From VAZQ01 sp046733355 (GTDB lineage: Bacteria > Pseudomonadota > Alphaproteobacteria > Rhizobiales > Xanthobacteraceae): 64,000 bases of DNA. Where the stretch lies: positions 13,134-77,133 of the forward strand of contig JBKPOZ010000126.1 in assembly GCA_046733355.1 (NCBI GenBank). The letters are read 5' to 3'. Shown piece after piece: positions 48,028-57,244 of this stretch. The position numbers and the translations under genes were made by a program. Within the stretch, counting starts at the first letter, position 1. Each line of letters starts with the position of its first letter. A model generated the notes under the pieces. It searched no databases. It worked only from the letters and a program-made list of their open reading frames with translations, and had not been told where the DNA came from.

Positions 48028-49034
48028 TCAATCCATCGAGAGGTCGGTGGCGCGGATCGGCACCGCCCATTTGGCGATCTCGCTTTCCACGAATCGCTTC
48101 AGATATTCGGGCGAGCGGCGCTCTGGCCCGACAACGACGCCGCCCATCTCGCTGATCTTCTCGCGCACTGAGCTTCGTTCCACCGCGGCCACGGCTGCAT
48201 CATGGAGCTTGTGCACGATTGCGGCCGGCGTGCCTTTCGGTAGAAAAAATGCGTTCCAGATGTAGGCATTGAAATCGGCCAATCCGTGCTCCTGGGCAGT
48301 GGCGAGAGATGGCAGCACCGCGCTGCGCGTCTTTGACAAAAGCGCAACGGCTTTCACCTGCCTGCCTTCGATCTGCGCAATCGCGGTGGAGATGATCGGG
48401 CATAGATAATCGAGGCGCCCTCCGATTACGTCCTGGATGGCCGAGGCGGCGGCCCGATAGGGCACATGCGTGACGCTCACACCAATGGCCGAGTTGAGGA
48501 GCACGCAGCCCAAATGCGTTGCCGAGCCGGGCCCGCCCGATCCGAACTGCATCCTCGCCTCGTTTGTCCTGATGTAAGCGATGAATTGCTGGAGGGTGTC
48601 GAAGCCCAACCCATTGCGCACGATGAGCGCCATCGGCTGCTCTGTGAGAAGCGCGACGGGCTCGAAGTCGGCAAGCGCATTGTAGAGCGGGTGTTTGTAG
48701 AGCGTCTGATTGGCGGCAAAGGTGCCAGTGCCGCCGAGGACGAATTGATTCCGTCGGGGGCCGCCTTGGCGACCCGGCCCGTCCCGCTCATGCCGCCCGC
48801 GCCCCCGACGTTCTCGACGACCACTTGTTGGCCGAGAAGCTCCGAAAGGGCCGGACTTAACGCCAAAAGATCGTCGCTGCTGCCAGCCCCAAACGTCACC
48901 ACAAGCGTGATCGGCCGCGTCGGCCATTCCTGCGCGGCTGCCGGCAGGATTGCCGATACCAGCACGGCAAACACTCGGGCTATCTGTTCGAGTTTACGGC
49001 CTATGTGCCGTAGCGCGGGAACCCTCGGCCTCAT
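48028..49034 (-). pseudogene. Bug/TctC-family solute-binding protein, frameshifted
   Basis: From ATG 49034 a signal peptide (IARVFAVLVSAILPAAA) and the first ligand loops (WPTRPITLVVTFGAGSSDDL, VENVGGAGGMSGTGRVAKAA) read in one frame up to APDG. The expected continuation NQFVLGGTGTFAANQTLYKH is one frame away and runs to the stop at 48028. Restoring one A at about 48749 (GGAATC to GGAAATC) gives DGNQFVLGG and a normal product of about 335 aa. No TctAB partner nearby. It is a decayed orphan receptor or a sequencing error. Confidence 0.82.
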
Positions 49035-49062
49035 CGGCCGCGCGGTCGTGCGGGTCGCATGA

Positions 49063-50354
49063 CTAGCCCGTCTGGGAGACGATGCGGATGCTTCCATCCA
49101 TGTCGCGGCTCACGCGGTTTGCCTGGTTGAGCTTGGCGAATAACGCGCTGATCTCTTTCTGAACCGTCTCGATTTTTTCCACCTGGTCGAGCAGGGCGGA
49201 TACGCGCTGCTCCAGACCGGATCGCGTCTCTGCGAGCTGCTGCACCCGCTCGGGCAGCGGAATTCCACCGTCGCGCTCGACCGTCTCCAGGCTGCCGACG
49301 AGCTCTGCCCGCGTGTCCTGCAGGATGCGCAGGCGTGTGCGAACCCCGTTTTGCGCGTCGAGCACCGGTGCGAGGCGGGTCCTTATCGCGTCGAATTCCT
49401 TCTGCTGCTGGATCATTAGCTCGAATGCTTGCTCGATTTCCTCGCACCGCACTTTCAGCTCGGAAATCCGCTCGGCGAGGCCTGATCTGCTTTCCGCCAG
49501 CTCCTTCACCCGATCAGCAAGGGGAATTCCACCGTCACGCTCGATCGCCTCCAGGCTGCCGACGAGCTCCGACCGCAACTCATGCAGGAGACGCAGGCGC
49601 TTGCGCACGCCGCTCTCCACATCGATGAGCGGCGCAAGACGTGTTTTTACCTCGGCGAATTCCTTCTCCTGCTGCAGGATTCCCTGCAACGACCCCTCAA
49701 TCCCGTTGCACCGCGAATGCGCTTCGCGCGCGAATTCGAGGAAGTTGCGCACGCTCATGTCGAGCGTATCGCCGCCCTTGTCCGCTTCCATGCCTGCCAT
49801 GGCCTGCTCGGCTTCGACCTGAAACCTGTGCAGCTCGGCGAGCACGTTCTCAAGCGATGTTCGTTTGGCAATCACCGCGCCGAGCCTTTCCCGCAGCCGC
49901 TTCTGCTGCTCGCGCACCCGCTCGATCGTCGCAAGCAGATCGGCGGCTTCGTCGCGCTTCTGATGCTCATCGAGAGCCTCTTCGGCAGCGCTCAACCGCC
50001 GCTGCAGCTCGCCGATGCCGGCTTCCGGATCACTGTGCGTGAGATAGCTGACCGCATCCTCGTTGTCTTTTTGTGCCGTTGCCCTTCCGCAAGCTCTTCG
50101 CGGATTCGTCGCATCTGCGCCGATAGCGCCTCGCTCAGCTTGCGCTGTTGCAGCATTCGCTCGTGTCCCCATAGGGTTGCGAAGAGAAGGAGCAGAGGGG
50201 CGGCCAGGATAGCAAACCAGGCCGCCTGCTGCGGCAGCGGCTGCGCGAGCAGCAGGTGCAGGAGCGATACCGATTGATGCTGCTGCAGGAAATAGAGCTG
50301 CGAGCCTACAGCGAGGATGAACAGGGCGACAGCCGCAATCGCGAGAGTGCGCAT
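49063..50354 (-). pseudogene. Membrane-anchored coiled-coil protein, frameshifted or using -1 frameshifting
   Basis: From ATG 50354 (GGAG six bases upstream) the frame gives two TM segments (LAIAAVALFILAVGSQLYFL and AAWFAILAAPLLLLFATLWG) and a coiled coil ending EELAEGQRHKK. The coiled coil then continues in the -1 frame (DNEDAVSYLTHSDPEAGIGE) to 49063. The junction is C AAA AAG (50067-50073, complement), a slippery-type heptamer like that in dnaX minus one A. The C-terminal part has two similar units of about 85 residues, each with TRLAPxxD, GVRxRLRxL, ELVGSLExxERDGGIPL and ESRSGLxxR. Full length would be about 430 aa. No known family; the layout suggests an envelope-associated structural protein. 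Confidence 0.65.
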
Positions 50355-50510
50355 GGGATACTCCATGGAGAGGAGAGCGACTTTGCGCGCGAATGCGGGA
50401 TTTTGCAAACTGCGGCAAGAACACCGGGGAAGGCGCCCATTCCGCGCTTTTCTGTCGCCGTTGCGCAACATCGGCGGCTCTGTCGCGAGGACCCCGGCGC
50501 ACATTGAGCG

Positions 50511-50680
50511 CTAGAGTTTCGTGTACTGCCGTTGAAATTCCTCGTCGAGAATTCGGTCCGCATCGGGCGGGAGCGTTTGCGCGCCGCACCGGTCACAGAT
50601 GCCCATCTGAATCTCGACATTGCAGTGGACGTACCCTTTGTCGCTCCACTGCCTGAAACTTATCTTTCCGGGGGCGCCAT
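50511..50680 (-). pseudogene. Small zinc-ribbon-like protein, frameshifted (56 aa if one base is restored)
   Basis: ATG 50680, preceded by GAGGG, gives MAPPER and stops at once. One extra A in the AAA run at 50665-50667 gives MAPPEKISFRQWSDKGYVHC, which continues through GICDRCGAQTLPPDAD to the stop at 50511. The three cysteines and compact size resemble a small zinc-binding protein family of Bradyrhizobium-like genomes. The region around it (50355-50510 and 50681-50861) shows no other gene. Confidence 0.55.
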
Positions 50681-50861
50681 CCTATTTGCCCTCGATGGCA
50701 GAATTCGCAGCGTGTCGGCTCCTCCTGGGCTGTCAACCACGTCTTCCCGAACTGTTTTGGCGCACCATTGCATGGGGCATTTCGGAGAAGTGTGAGCTGG
50801 TTCACACAAGAGATGGGCCTGCCGGCTATGCGCATATCCGGGAAGCGGATAAATTCCCGGC

Positions 50862-51500
50862 ATGCCGCTGACGCTCTATTATATGTCCGGCTCTCCATAC
50901 GCATGGCGGGTGTGGCTTGCCCTCGAGCACAAACGCATGCCCTATGAGCTGAAGCAAATTTCGTTCGACGGCGGAGATTTCGAAAAACCGGAATTTCTCG
51001 CGCTCAACCCGCGGCACCGGGTGCCCGTCGTCATTGATGACGGGTTTGCGCTCTATGAGTCTGCGGCCATTGTCGAGTATCTCGAGGACAAGGAGCCGCG
51101 CGAGCCGCGTCTCTTCTCGACCGACCTGCGCCAGCGGGCCTTGCAGCGACGCATGATCCGGGAGGCGGATCAATATTTCGCGGCAGGACTCGAGCGTCTC
51201 GTGGCGGCGGTCCTGTTCACGCCCAGGGAGCGGTGGTCGAAGAACGAAATTGATGGTGCGGCCGCCGAGATGAAAAGAGAGCTCGCAATGTGGGAGGCGG
51301 CAATCGCCGGCGAGTATCTGGCGGGCGCCCTCTCGGCGGTCGACTTCACCCTCTACCCGGAGATCGCACTCGTCGAACGCATAGGCAAGCGCAATGCGGG
51401 CCTGCTGCCCCAGCTGTGCGGCCCCAGGATGGACGCCTGGATGCGCCGCATGGAGGCGCTGCCCCTCATCAAAAAGACCTGGCCGCCGCATTGGCGTTAA
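50862..51500 (+). CDS. Glutathione S-transferase family protein
   Basis: 212 aa. The thioredoxin-fold N-terminal domain (LTLYYMSGSPYAWRVWLALE, cis-Pro in HRVPVVIDDG, and the glutathione-contacting ESAAIVEYLE) is followed by an all-helical C-terminal domain. A serine or tyrosine near residue 10 is the probable activating residue. Substrate class cannot be assigned. No clear ribosome site upstream. It stands alone. Confidence 0.88.
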   Translation: MPLTLYYMSGSPYAWRVWLALEHKRMPYELKQISFDGGDFEKPEFLALNPRHRVPVVIDDGFALYESAAIVEYLEDKEPREPRLFSTDLRQRALQRRMIREADQYFAAGLERLVAAVLFTPRERWSKNEIDGAAAEMKRELAMWEAAIAGEYLAGALSAVDFTLYPEIALVERIGKRNAGLLPQLCGPRMDAWMRRMEALPLIKKTWPPHWR

Positions 51501-51560
51501 TCCGGCCGCGCCAAGCTTCGGTCAAACTCCCGTTGCTCAATGACGAAGCGGGGGTAAACC

Positions 51561-52661
51561 ATGCCTGCGAGCAATATCAGACGGTTGACGGCGGCGCTTG
51601 CCTGGCTTCTGGCGCCGGCCATTTGCGCTGCCGGCACCATTGCCCAATCGGGTAAGCCCTCGGTTGCACCTGTTCTGCATGCAGTGACGCCGGGGGTGGT
51701 GAACATCTCGACCAAGAAGGTCGAGGTCGTCGATAGCCCGGTGCTGCGCGATCCGGCGATGCGGGAGTTTTTGGATATCCCCGACCGGGCGCTGCGCCGA
51801 GAGACGCAGGCTGCGGGGTCGGGCGTCATCGTCGATGCGGCGCATGGCTACGTGCTCACCAATGACCATGTGGTCAAAGGCGGCACGACCGTCGAGGTGA
51901 CCACCAAGGACAATCGGCGCCAGAAGGCGCAGCTCGTCGGGCGCGATCAGGCGACCGATATCGCCTTGCTGCGCATCAAGGCGGAAAATCTTACGGCAAT
52001 TCCGCTCGGGGACAGCGACTCGCTGGAGGTCGGCGATTTTGTTCTCGCCATCGGCAATCCGTTCGGACTGGGACAAACGGTCACCTCCGGTATCGTCTCC
52101 GCCCTGGGCAGAACCGGCCTCGGCATCGAAGGATACGAGGATTTCATCCAGACGGACGCGGCGATCAACCCGGGCAATTCCGGAGGCGCTCTGGTCACGC
52201 TCGATGGCCGCCTCGTGGGGATCAATACTGCCATTCTGTCACGAACAGGCGGCAATGTCGGGATTGGCTTTGCGGTACCGATCAACATGGCGCGGCTCGT
52301 CATGACGCAGCTGATCGCACATGGCGAGGTGAAGCGGGGCCGCATCGGCGTGAGCCTGCGCACCTCGAGCGGGCCGGTGGGCGAGGCAAATCGCAACGCT
52401 GAGATCGAAGGAGCCATTATCGAATCCGTCGAGCCGCAATCGCCGGCGGCGCTGGCAGGTCTCGCCAAAGGTGATCTGGTGACGACGGCCAATGGCGTGC
52501 CGATCAAAACTTCGGCGCAGTTGCGCAACCTGATCGGACTGACCCCCGTCGGCACCGAGATCGATCTCACGGTGCGGCGCGGCACCGCTGCGCTCGCAAC
52601 CAGGGTGCGAGTTGAGCCGCTGCTGCAGAAGCGCACGACGCAAAGCGCCACGCGCAACTAA
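51561..52661 (+). CDS. DegP/DegQ-like periplasmic serine protease with one PDZ domain
   Basis: 366 aa. A signal peptide (LTAALAWLLAPAICAAG) precedes an HtrA-type trypsin-like domain with the triad H in LTNDHVVKGG, D in ATDIALLRIK and S in NPGNSGGALV. The conserved FGLGQTVTSGIVSALGR is also present. One PDZ domain follows (about 255-345), making it closer to DegS/single-PDZ DegQ than to DegP. It should act in envelope protein quality control. Confidence 0.92.
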   Translation: MPASNIRRLTAALAWLLAPAICAAGTIAQSGKPSVAPVLHAVTPGVVNISTKKVEVVDSPVLRDPAMREFLDIPDRALRRETQAAGSGVIVDAAHGYVLTNDHVVKGGTTVEVTTKDNRRQKAQLVGRDQATDIALLRIKAENLTAIPLGDSDSLEVGDFVLAIGNPFGLGQTVTSGIVSALGRTGLGIEGYEDFIQTDAAINPGNSGGALVTLDGRLVGINTAILSRTGGNVGIGFAVPINMARLVMTQLIAHGEVKRGRIGVSLRTSSGPVGEANRNAEIEGAIIESVEPQSPAALAGLAKGDLVTTANGVPIKTSAQLRNLIGLTPVGTEIDLTVRRGTAALATRVRVEPLLQKRTTQSATRN

Positions 52662-52745
52662 GCCTTTTCCTGTTCGCGCCGGAACCGCAGTGGAAGCGTG
52701 CCGTTATGCACGTGGACGGCATTACCAGCATGGAGCGAGTTTGAC

Positions 52746-52919
52746 ATGGCGCAGACGAAACGTGGCCGCAACCAGGACCGCAAGCGTGTAGCAGGTGGCC
52801 AACGGTACGAGGTGCGCTACGAGGCGAAGAAGACCGGAAAAAGCAAGGGCACGGTCAAGCGTGCCGTTAAGCGCGCGGGTCCGAGCCGCAGGAACGTCGA
52901 AAAGGCGCTCAGCCGGTAG
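52746..52919 (+). CDS. DUF3606-like small basic protein, 57 aa
   Basis: The short lysine/arginine-rich protein MAQTKRGRNQDRKRVAGGQR, followed by YEVRYEAKKTG and VKRAVKRAGPSRRNVEKAL, has the layout of DUF3606 proteins (an Asn/Asp-Arg-xRV start, then a helix-turn-helix-like pair). These are frequent in rhizobial genomes and may bind nucleic acid, but the function is not known. ATG 52746 was chosen. Confidence 0.7.
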   Translation: MAQTKRGRNQDRKRVAGGQRYEVRYEAKKTGKSKGTVKRAVKRAGPSRRNVEKALSR

Positions 52920-52943
52920 CGACCTGCCGCGTTCGCCGGCGCG

Positions 52944-53906
52944 CTACTTTATTCCTGCTGCGCGCAACAGCCGTTCGTTGGTGGCAATCTCCTCGACCAC
53001 GAACCGGTCCATCTCGTCGGGCGACATCGGCATGGGATCGACCGCGAGCTGCTTGAGGCGCTGCTGCATTGCCGCGCTCGAGAGCACCCGGGTGGCGATG
53101 GCATGGAATTTGTCGATGATCGAACGCGGCGTATGCGCCGGCATGAAGACGCCATACCAGACGATCGTTTGCGAGTTTGCGTAGCCCAGCTCGAGGATGG
53201 TCGGTACGGCGGGCAGGGCAGATGCCCGCATCGGCGTGCTTACCGCAAGGGCGATGAGACGAGCGTCCGCAATGAACGGAAGCGCTGTCGAGATCGGACA
53301 AAAATAGAAGTCGATGCGGCCGCCAAGCACGTCGGCCAGCGCCTCGGCGCCTCCCTTGTACGGGATGTGCACGGCGTCAAAGCCGGCGCTGACCCGAAAG
53401 CGCTCGGCACTGATATGCGTGGCGGTGCCCACGCCGGCCGAGCCGTAGTTGATGGATCCCGGCTTCGATCTTGCAGCGCTGACCAAATCTTGCGCCGTTT
53501 TCCATCCTCTGGCTGGCGAAACAATCAGCACATTCGCGTTTTGGCCGATCATTAATGTCGAGGCCAGATCTCGCGCCGTGTCGTAGGGCAGATTGGGGAT
53601 GATCGCAGGGGCGATCGCATGCGCCGAAGAGTTCGCCAGCATGGTGTAGCCGTCGGGAGGCGCGCGCACGACGGCGCCTATGGCAATGGTGCCACCTGCG
53701 CCGCCGCGGTTCTCGATGACGATCGGCTGTCCGAGCTCGGTTGAGAGTGGCTCGAAGAGCGCGCGCGGCACGATGTCGGTGGCGCTCCCGGCAGCGAACG
53801 GGATGTATGCCTTGATCGGCTTGGATGGCCAATCATCCGGCGCCTGCGCGAATGCGCTGGTGGCTTGCAGCGCGACAAACAGTCCTAATAAATGGCAGCG
53901 AAACAT
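52944..53906 (-). CDS. Bug/TctC-family solute-binding protein
   Basis: 320 aa. Signal peptide LLGLFVALQATSAFA. Bug motifs are IKAYIPFAAGSATDIVPRAL, IENRGGAGGTIAIGAV and PPDGYTMLANSSA. It lies 17 bases downstream of the amino-acid importer ATPase gene on the same strand, so it may be cotranscribed with an ABC system of a different class. No TctAB genes are present. Confidence 0.88.
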   Translation of the reverse strand: MFRCHLLGLFVALQATSAFAQAPDDWPSKPIKAYIPFAAGSATDIVPRALFEPLSTELGQPIVIENRGGAGGTIAIGAVVRAPPDGYTMLANSSAHAIAPAIIPNLPYDTARDLASTLMIGQNANVLIVSPARGWKTAQDLVSAARSKPGSINYGSAGVGTATHISAERFRVSAGFDAVHIPYKGGAEALADVLGGRIDFYFCPISTALPFIADARLIALAVSTPMRASALPAVPTILELGYANSQTIVWYGVFMPAHTPRSIIDKFHAIATRVLSSAAMQQRLKQLAVDPMPMSPDEMDRFVVEEIATNERLLRAAGIK

Positions 53907-53922
53907 CTCGTTGAACCTTTGC

Positions 53923-54669
53923 TCAAAGAATTTGGCTCAGGAACTGTCGGGTGCGCGGATCGCGGCAGTGGGCAAAGAATTCGGCGGGCGGGCCGTGCTC
54001 GACCACCACGCCGCGGTCCGTGAAATAGATGCGGTCGGCGACCTCGCGCGCGAAACCCATCTCATGGGTGACGGTGACGCAGGTCATGCCCTCGCTCGCG
54101 AGCTCGCGGATGGTGGCGAGCACCTCCTTGACTGTTTCCGGATCGAGCGCGGCGGTCACCTCGTCGAACAGCATCACATCCGGCTGCATGGCGAGGCTGC
54201 GCGCAATGGCGACGCGCTGCTGCTGGCCGCCGGAAAGCTCGCCCGGATAGAATGCTTCCTTTCCTTCCAGCCGCACCTTGCGCATGAGCGCGCGCGCCTG
54301 CGCCTCGACGCTCGCCCGGTCGCGCCTGAGCACGTGCATGGGCGCCATCATGATGTTGTCGAGCGCGGTGCGATGCGGAAAGAGATTGTACTGCTGAAAC
54401 ACCATGCCGACCTTGCGCCGGAGCGCGAGCTTGTCGAGCTTGGGATCGTGCACCTCGCGGCCTTCGACGAGAATGGAGCCGCTGTCGATGGACACGAGCG
54501 CATTGATGCAGCGGATGAGGGTTGATTTTCCGGCCCCCGACGGACCGATGACGCAGATGACCTGGCCCTTCATCACCTCGAGCGAGATGCCGTTGAGCAC
54601 GCGCACATCGCCAAAGCTCTTGTGCACGTCGCGCATGCGGATGAGCGGCTGATCGGGCGTCCAACCCAT
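53923..54669 (-). CDS. Polar amino-acid ABC transporter ATP-binding protein (GlnQ/HisP-like)
   Basis: 248 aa. Walker A GPSGAGKST, Q-loop VFQQYNLFPH, signature LSGGQQQRVAIAR, Walker B VMLFDEVTAALDP and H-loop THEMGFAREVAD, the last typical of amino-acid importers. Walker B has DEVTAALDP, common in this subfamily, where others have DEPxSALDP. ATG 54669 follows the permease stop by five bases. Confidence 0.93.
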   Translation of the reverse strand: MGWTPDQPLIRMRDVHKSFGDVRVLNGISLEVMKGQVICVIGPSGAGKSTLIRCINALVSIDSGSILVEGREVHDPKLDKLALRRKVGMVFQQYNLFPHRTALDNIMMAPMHVLRRDRASVEAQARALMRKVRLEGKEAFYPGELSGGQQQRVAIARSLAMQPDVMLFDEVTAALDPETVKEVLATIRELASEGMTCVTVTHEMGFAREVADRIYFTDRGVVVEHGPPAEFFAHCRDPRTRQFLSQIL

Positions 54670-54674
54670 CTGCT

Positions 54675-55478
54675 TCAGCGCACGGCAAAGCGCCGCTCCA
54701 GCGCCGTGGTCGCGCGTGCAATCGGGTAGCAATAAACGAAGAACCACAGCAGCAGATAGAGATACATCGGCACCAGGAGCTCGGTCCTGCCTTCCGAGGA
54801 CAGGATATCGCCGGTGAGCGTCATCGCCTCGCTTACGCCGACGACGGAGGTGAGCGGGGTTGCCACCGTGAGGATCGCGTAAAGATTCATCCAGGGCGGT
54901 GTCATGCGCTTGATGCATTGCGGCAGGATGATCATGCGCAGCGTCTGCAGCCGGCTGAACGCGAGCGCCTCGGCCGCTTCCCACTGGCCGGAGGGAATGG
55001 ATTGCACGGCGCCGCGCACGAGCTCGGACACGTTTGCCATCACCGGAAGCGACAATCCGAACGTCGATTTCGCCCAGCCCGGGAGCGCGACGATCGAGTT
55101 GCCGATGCGAACCTCGAACGGCAGCAGCAGCATGCAGTAGAAGAGCAGCACGAGCCACGGCGAGTTGCGAAAGAACTGCGTGATCAGGCGCGCGCCGGCG
55201 CGCAGCGGCGCAAGCAGCGAAATCTGCCCAAGGCCGAGCGCGAAACCCAATGCCGTTCCGATCGCCATGGCGAGAAAGCTCATCGCGATGTTCAGCGCAA
55301 AGCCTTCGGCGAGCAGGGGAGTCCATTTCAGCATGGTCGCGAGAATCGACGGCGCTCCCGGCACAGCCTGCGCCTGCGCGACCCCGATGGATGCGGCGAA
55401 CAAGATCGCGAGAACGAATCCATGACGGCCGGTAACAGGAAACGCATCAACATCTGTGAGGCCCCTCACCCGCCTCAT
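54675..55478 (-). CDS. Polar amino-acid ABC transporter permease (second)
   Basis: 267 aa of the HisMQ/GltJK type with about five TM segments and the EAA loop SGQWEAAEALAFSRLQTLRM. The conserved body begins near LLAEGFALNIAMSFLAMAIG. The N-terminal 20 or so residues from ATG 55478 are encoded by a dispersed repeat, then comes a signal-like stretch (GFVLAILFAASIGVAQAQA), so the true start is uncertain. It pairs with the other permease to form a heterodimer. Confidence 0.88.
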   Translation of the reverse strand: MRRVRGLTDVDAFPVTGRHGFVLAILFAASIGVAQAQAVPGAPSILATMLKWTPLLAEGFALNIAMSFLAMAIGTALGFALGLGQISLLAPLRAGARLITQFFRNSPWLVLLFYCMLLLPFEVRIGNSIVALPGWAKSTFGLSLPVMANVSELVRGAVQSIPSGQWEAAEALAFSRLQTLRMIILPQCIKRMTPPWMNLYAILTVATPLTSVVGVSEAMTLTGDILSSEGRTELLVPMYLYLLLWFFVYCYPIARATTALERRFAVR

Positions 55479-55560
55479 CGCTTGCGCGTCTCGGCACCCT
55501 CTCCCCGCAAAGCGGGGTGAGGGCAGGACCGCGCGTAGCGCGGGCCGGGTGCGGGGCATC
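55457..55560. repeat. Dispersed repeat (CCCCTCACCC ... CTCTCCCCGC type)
   Basis: GAGGCCCCTCACCCGCCTCA, then CACCCTCTCCCCGCAAAGCG GGGTGAGGGC, and CGCGTAGCGCGGGCCGGGTG CGGGGC. It contains hairpin CCCCGC-AAA-GCGGGG. It lies between the two permease genes and overlaps the first codons of the second. Confidence 0.65.
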
Positions 55561-55564
55561 TGTC

Positions 55565-56311
55565 TCACGCGGGGCTGTATCCGGGGATGTGCATCGCGCG
55601 CTCCCAGCGGCCCATCGCGTAGACCAGAATCCCGACCAGGCTCACATAGATCACGAGCAGCACGTTCATCATCTCGGCGACGTTGAGCTCGTCGGACCAG
55701 ATCTGGTTGGCGACGTAGAGCATTTCCGGCACCGCGATCGCATAGGCGATGGTCGTGGTCTTCACCAGATTGACCAGGTTGTTGTTCAACGCCGGCAGGC
55801 TGATGCGAAACGCGAGCGGCAGGACCACGTGCAGGTAGGCTTTTAATCGGCTGTAACCGAGGGCTTCCGCGGCTTCGATCGTCTCCCTCGGCACCGCCTC
55901 GATGCCCGCGCGGAAGATCTCGACGTTGAAGGCGCCGGCGTAAAGCGACAGACAGATCACCGCCCAGACGAAATTGGAGATAATGGGGACTTCGAGCCCC
56001 GCCGCATTGGTGTGCCGCAGGTAGGCGCCGAGCGCGAAATAGAAGAAATAGAGCTGCACCAGCGGCGGCGTGTTGCGAATGAATTGGATATAGGCCTGCG
56101 TCGTTGCGCGCACGATTTTGCTGCGCGCGCCCTGCAGCCAGGCTCCGATGACGCCGATGACGACGCTGCAGACGAGGCAAAGCGTCATCAGACGCAGCGA
56201 CGTCAGGAATGCGTTTACGAAGCGCGCGCGATCGAACGCATCATAGAAGATGGTGAGCTTGATGCCGGACGTCTCATAGAGGACGCGAAACCACTCCCAG
56301 ACCGCCTGCAT
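55565..56311 (-). CDS. Polar amino-acid ABC transporter permease (first)
   Basis: 248 aa, HisMQ/GlnP type. IRNTPPLVQLYFFYFALG is the family-typical N-half motif. The EAA loop is RETIEAAEALGYSRLKAYLH with PLAFRISLPALNN. About five TM segments. Located 35 bases after the binding-protein gene. Confidence 0.92.
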   Translation of the reverse strand: MQAVWEWFRVLYETSGIKLTIFYDAFDRARFVNAFLTSLRLMTLCLVCSVVIGVIGAWLQGARSKIVRATTQAYIQFIRNTPPLVQLYFFYFALGAYLRHTNAAGLEVPIISNFVWAVICLSLYAGAFNVEIFRAGIEAVPRETIEAAEALGYSRLKAYLHVVLPLAFRISLPALNNNLVNLVKTTTIAYAIAVPEMLYVANQIWSDELNVAEMMNVLLVIYVSLVGILVYAMGRWERAMHIPGYSPA

Positions 56312-56346
56312 CAGTGCGCGCCCTCAGCGCGAGCGCGGCGCGCCGC

Positions 56347-57159
56347 TCACTTCGCTTCGGCGTGCATTTTCTTGAGAAAAGCGGAGGGCGGGATCTTCCA
56401 TTTCGCCTCAAGCTCCATGAGCTTGCCGTTGTGGTGCCAGTCCGTGATCGTTTTCGAGATGAACTGCCCCCATGGACCGTCGCGCTCCTCGAGCCTCACC
56501 GCAATGCCCCACGGCTCGACCAGGATAGTCTCGAGCGGCATTTCGAAGGCCGCCCATTTCGGATCATTGAGCCGCTCGACGAAGGCGGTATCGTCATAGA
56601 CCCAGCCTACGCAATTGCCCTGCAGCAGCGCCGTTTCCGCCTCGGTCTGGCCCCTGAAGGCGACGATCTCGGCGCCGTACTTTTCCGCGACTGTCTTGTT
56701 GTACCAGGCACCCTGAATGGCGCAGATCTTCTGATCCTTGAGCTGCTCCCACTGCTTGAACGCCGCCTTCCTGTTCGCCAGCACATTCACGCCCGAGGCA
56801 TAGTAGCTCGGATCGACGATGCCGACCGTTTTGCGGCGTTCCGCCGTGTCGTTCATGGTGGCGATCATCAGATCGATCTTGCCCTGCTGGAGAAACTGCA
56901 TGCGGTTCGACGAGACCACCGGTTCGAGCTCGAGCTTCACGCCGAGCCGCTCGGCGACGTCTCTCCCCAAATCGGGCTCGAAACCCACGATGTTGCCCGC
57001 CGGATCGCGGAAGCCGAAGGGCTTGTAATCGGCCTTGCTGCCCACGACGAGCACGCCGCGCTGCTTCACCTTGTCGAGAGTCTGCGCTGCGGCCGGTGCC
57101 GCAGCGACAAGCATGCCAGTTGCAAGACCGAAGCCCGCGGTGATCAGCTTTCGCAACAT
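56347..57159 (-). CDS. Polar amino-acid ABC transporter substrate-binding protein
   Basis: 270 aa. Signal peptide MLRKLITAGFGLATGMLVAA with cleavage after AAA. SBP_bac_3 fold: RGVLVVGSKADYKPFGFRDP, GFEPDLGRDVAERLGV and GKIDLMIATMNDTAERRK. AGGAG lies before the ATG. First gene of the import operon. The exact amino acid cannot be read from sequence. Confidence 0.93.
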   Translation of the reverse strand: MLRKLITAGFGLATGMLVAAAPAAAQTLDKVKQRGVLVVGSKADYKPFGFRDPAGNIVGFEPDLGRDVAERLGVKLELEPVVSSNRMQFLQQGKIDLMIATMNDTAERRKTVGIVDPSYYASGVNVLANRKAAFKQWEQLKDQKICAIQGAWYNKTVAEKYGAEIVAFRGQTEAETALLQGNCVGWVYDDTAFVERLNDPKWAAFEMPLETILVEPWGIAVRLEERDGPWGQFISKTITDWHHNGKLMELEAKWKIPPSAFLKKMHAEAK

Positions 57160-57244
57160 GGGCACTCTCCTACGATAAACCCGGTGCAGATTAGACGAGT
57201 GCCGCGCGCTTGCAAGGATGCTCACCATGAATGTACAAGGCGAC

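Noticed and set aside
53923..55326. Long minus-strand frame extending the GlnQ-like ATPase upstream
   Set aside because: The extension is a shadow of the permease gene. The ATPase starts at ATG 54669, where homology begins.
57160..57244. Start of the leader RNA and its promoter
   Set aside because: I could not see convincing -35/-10 elements between the divergent amino-acid binding-protein gene and the first stem, so no promoter is annotated.
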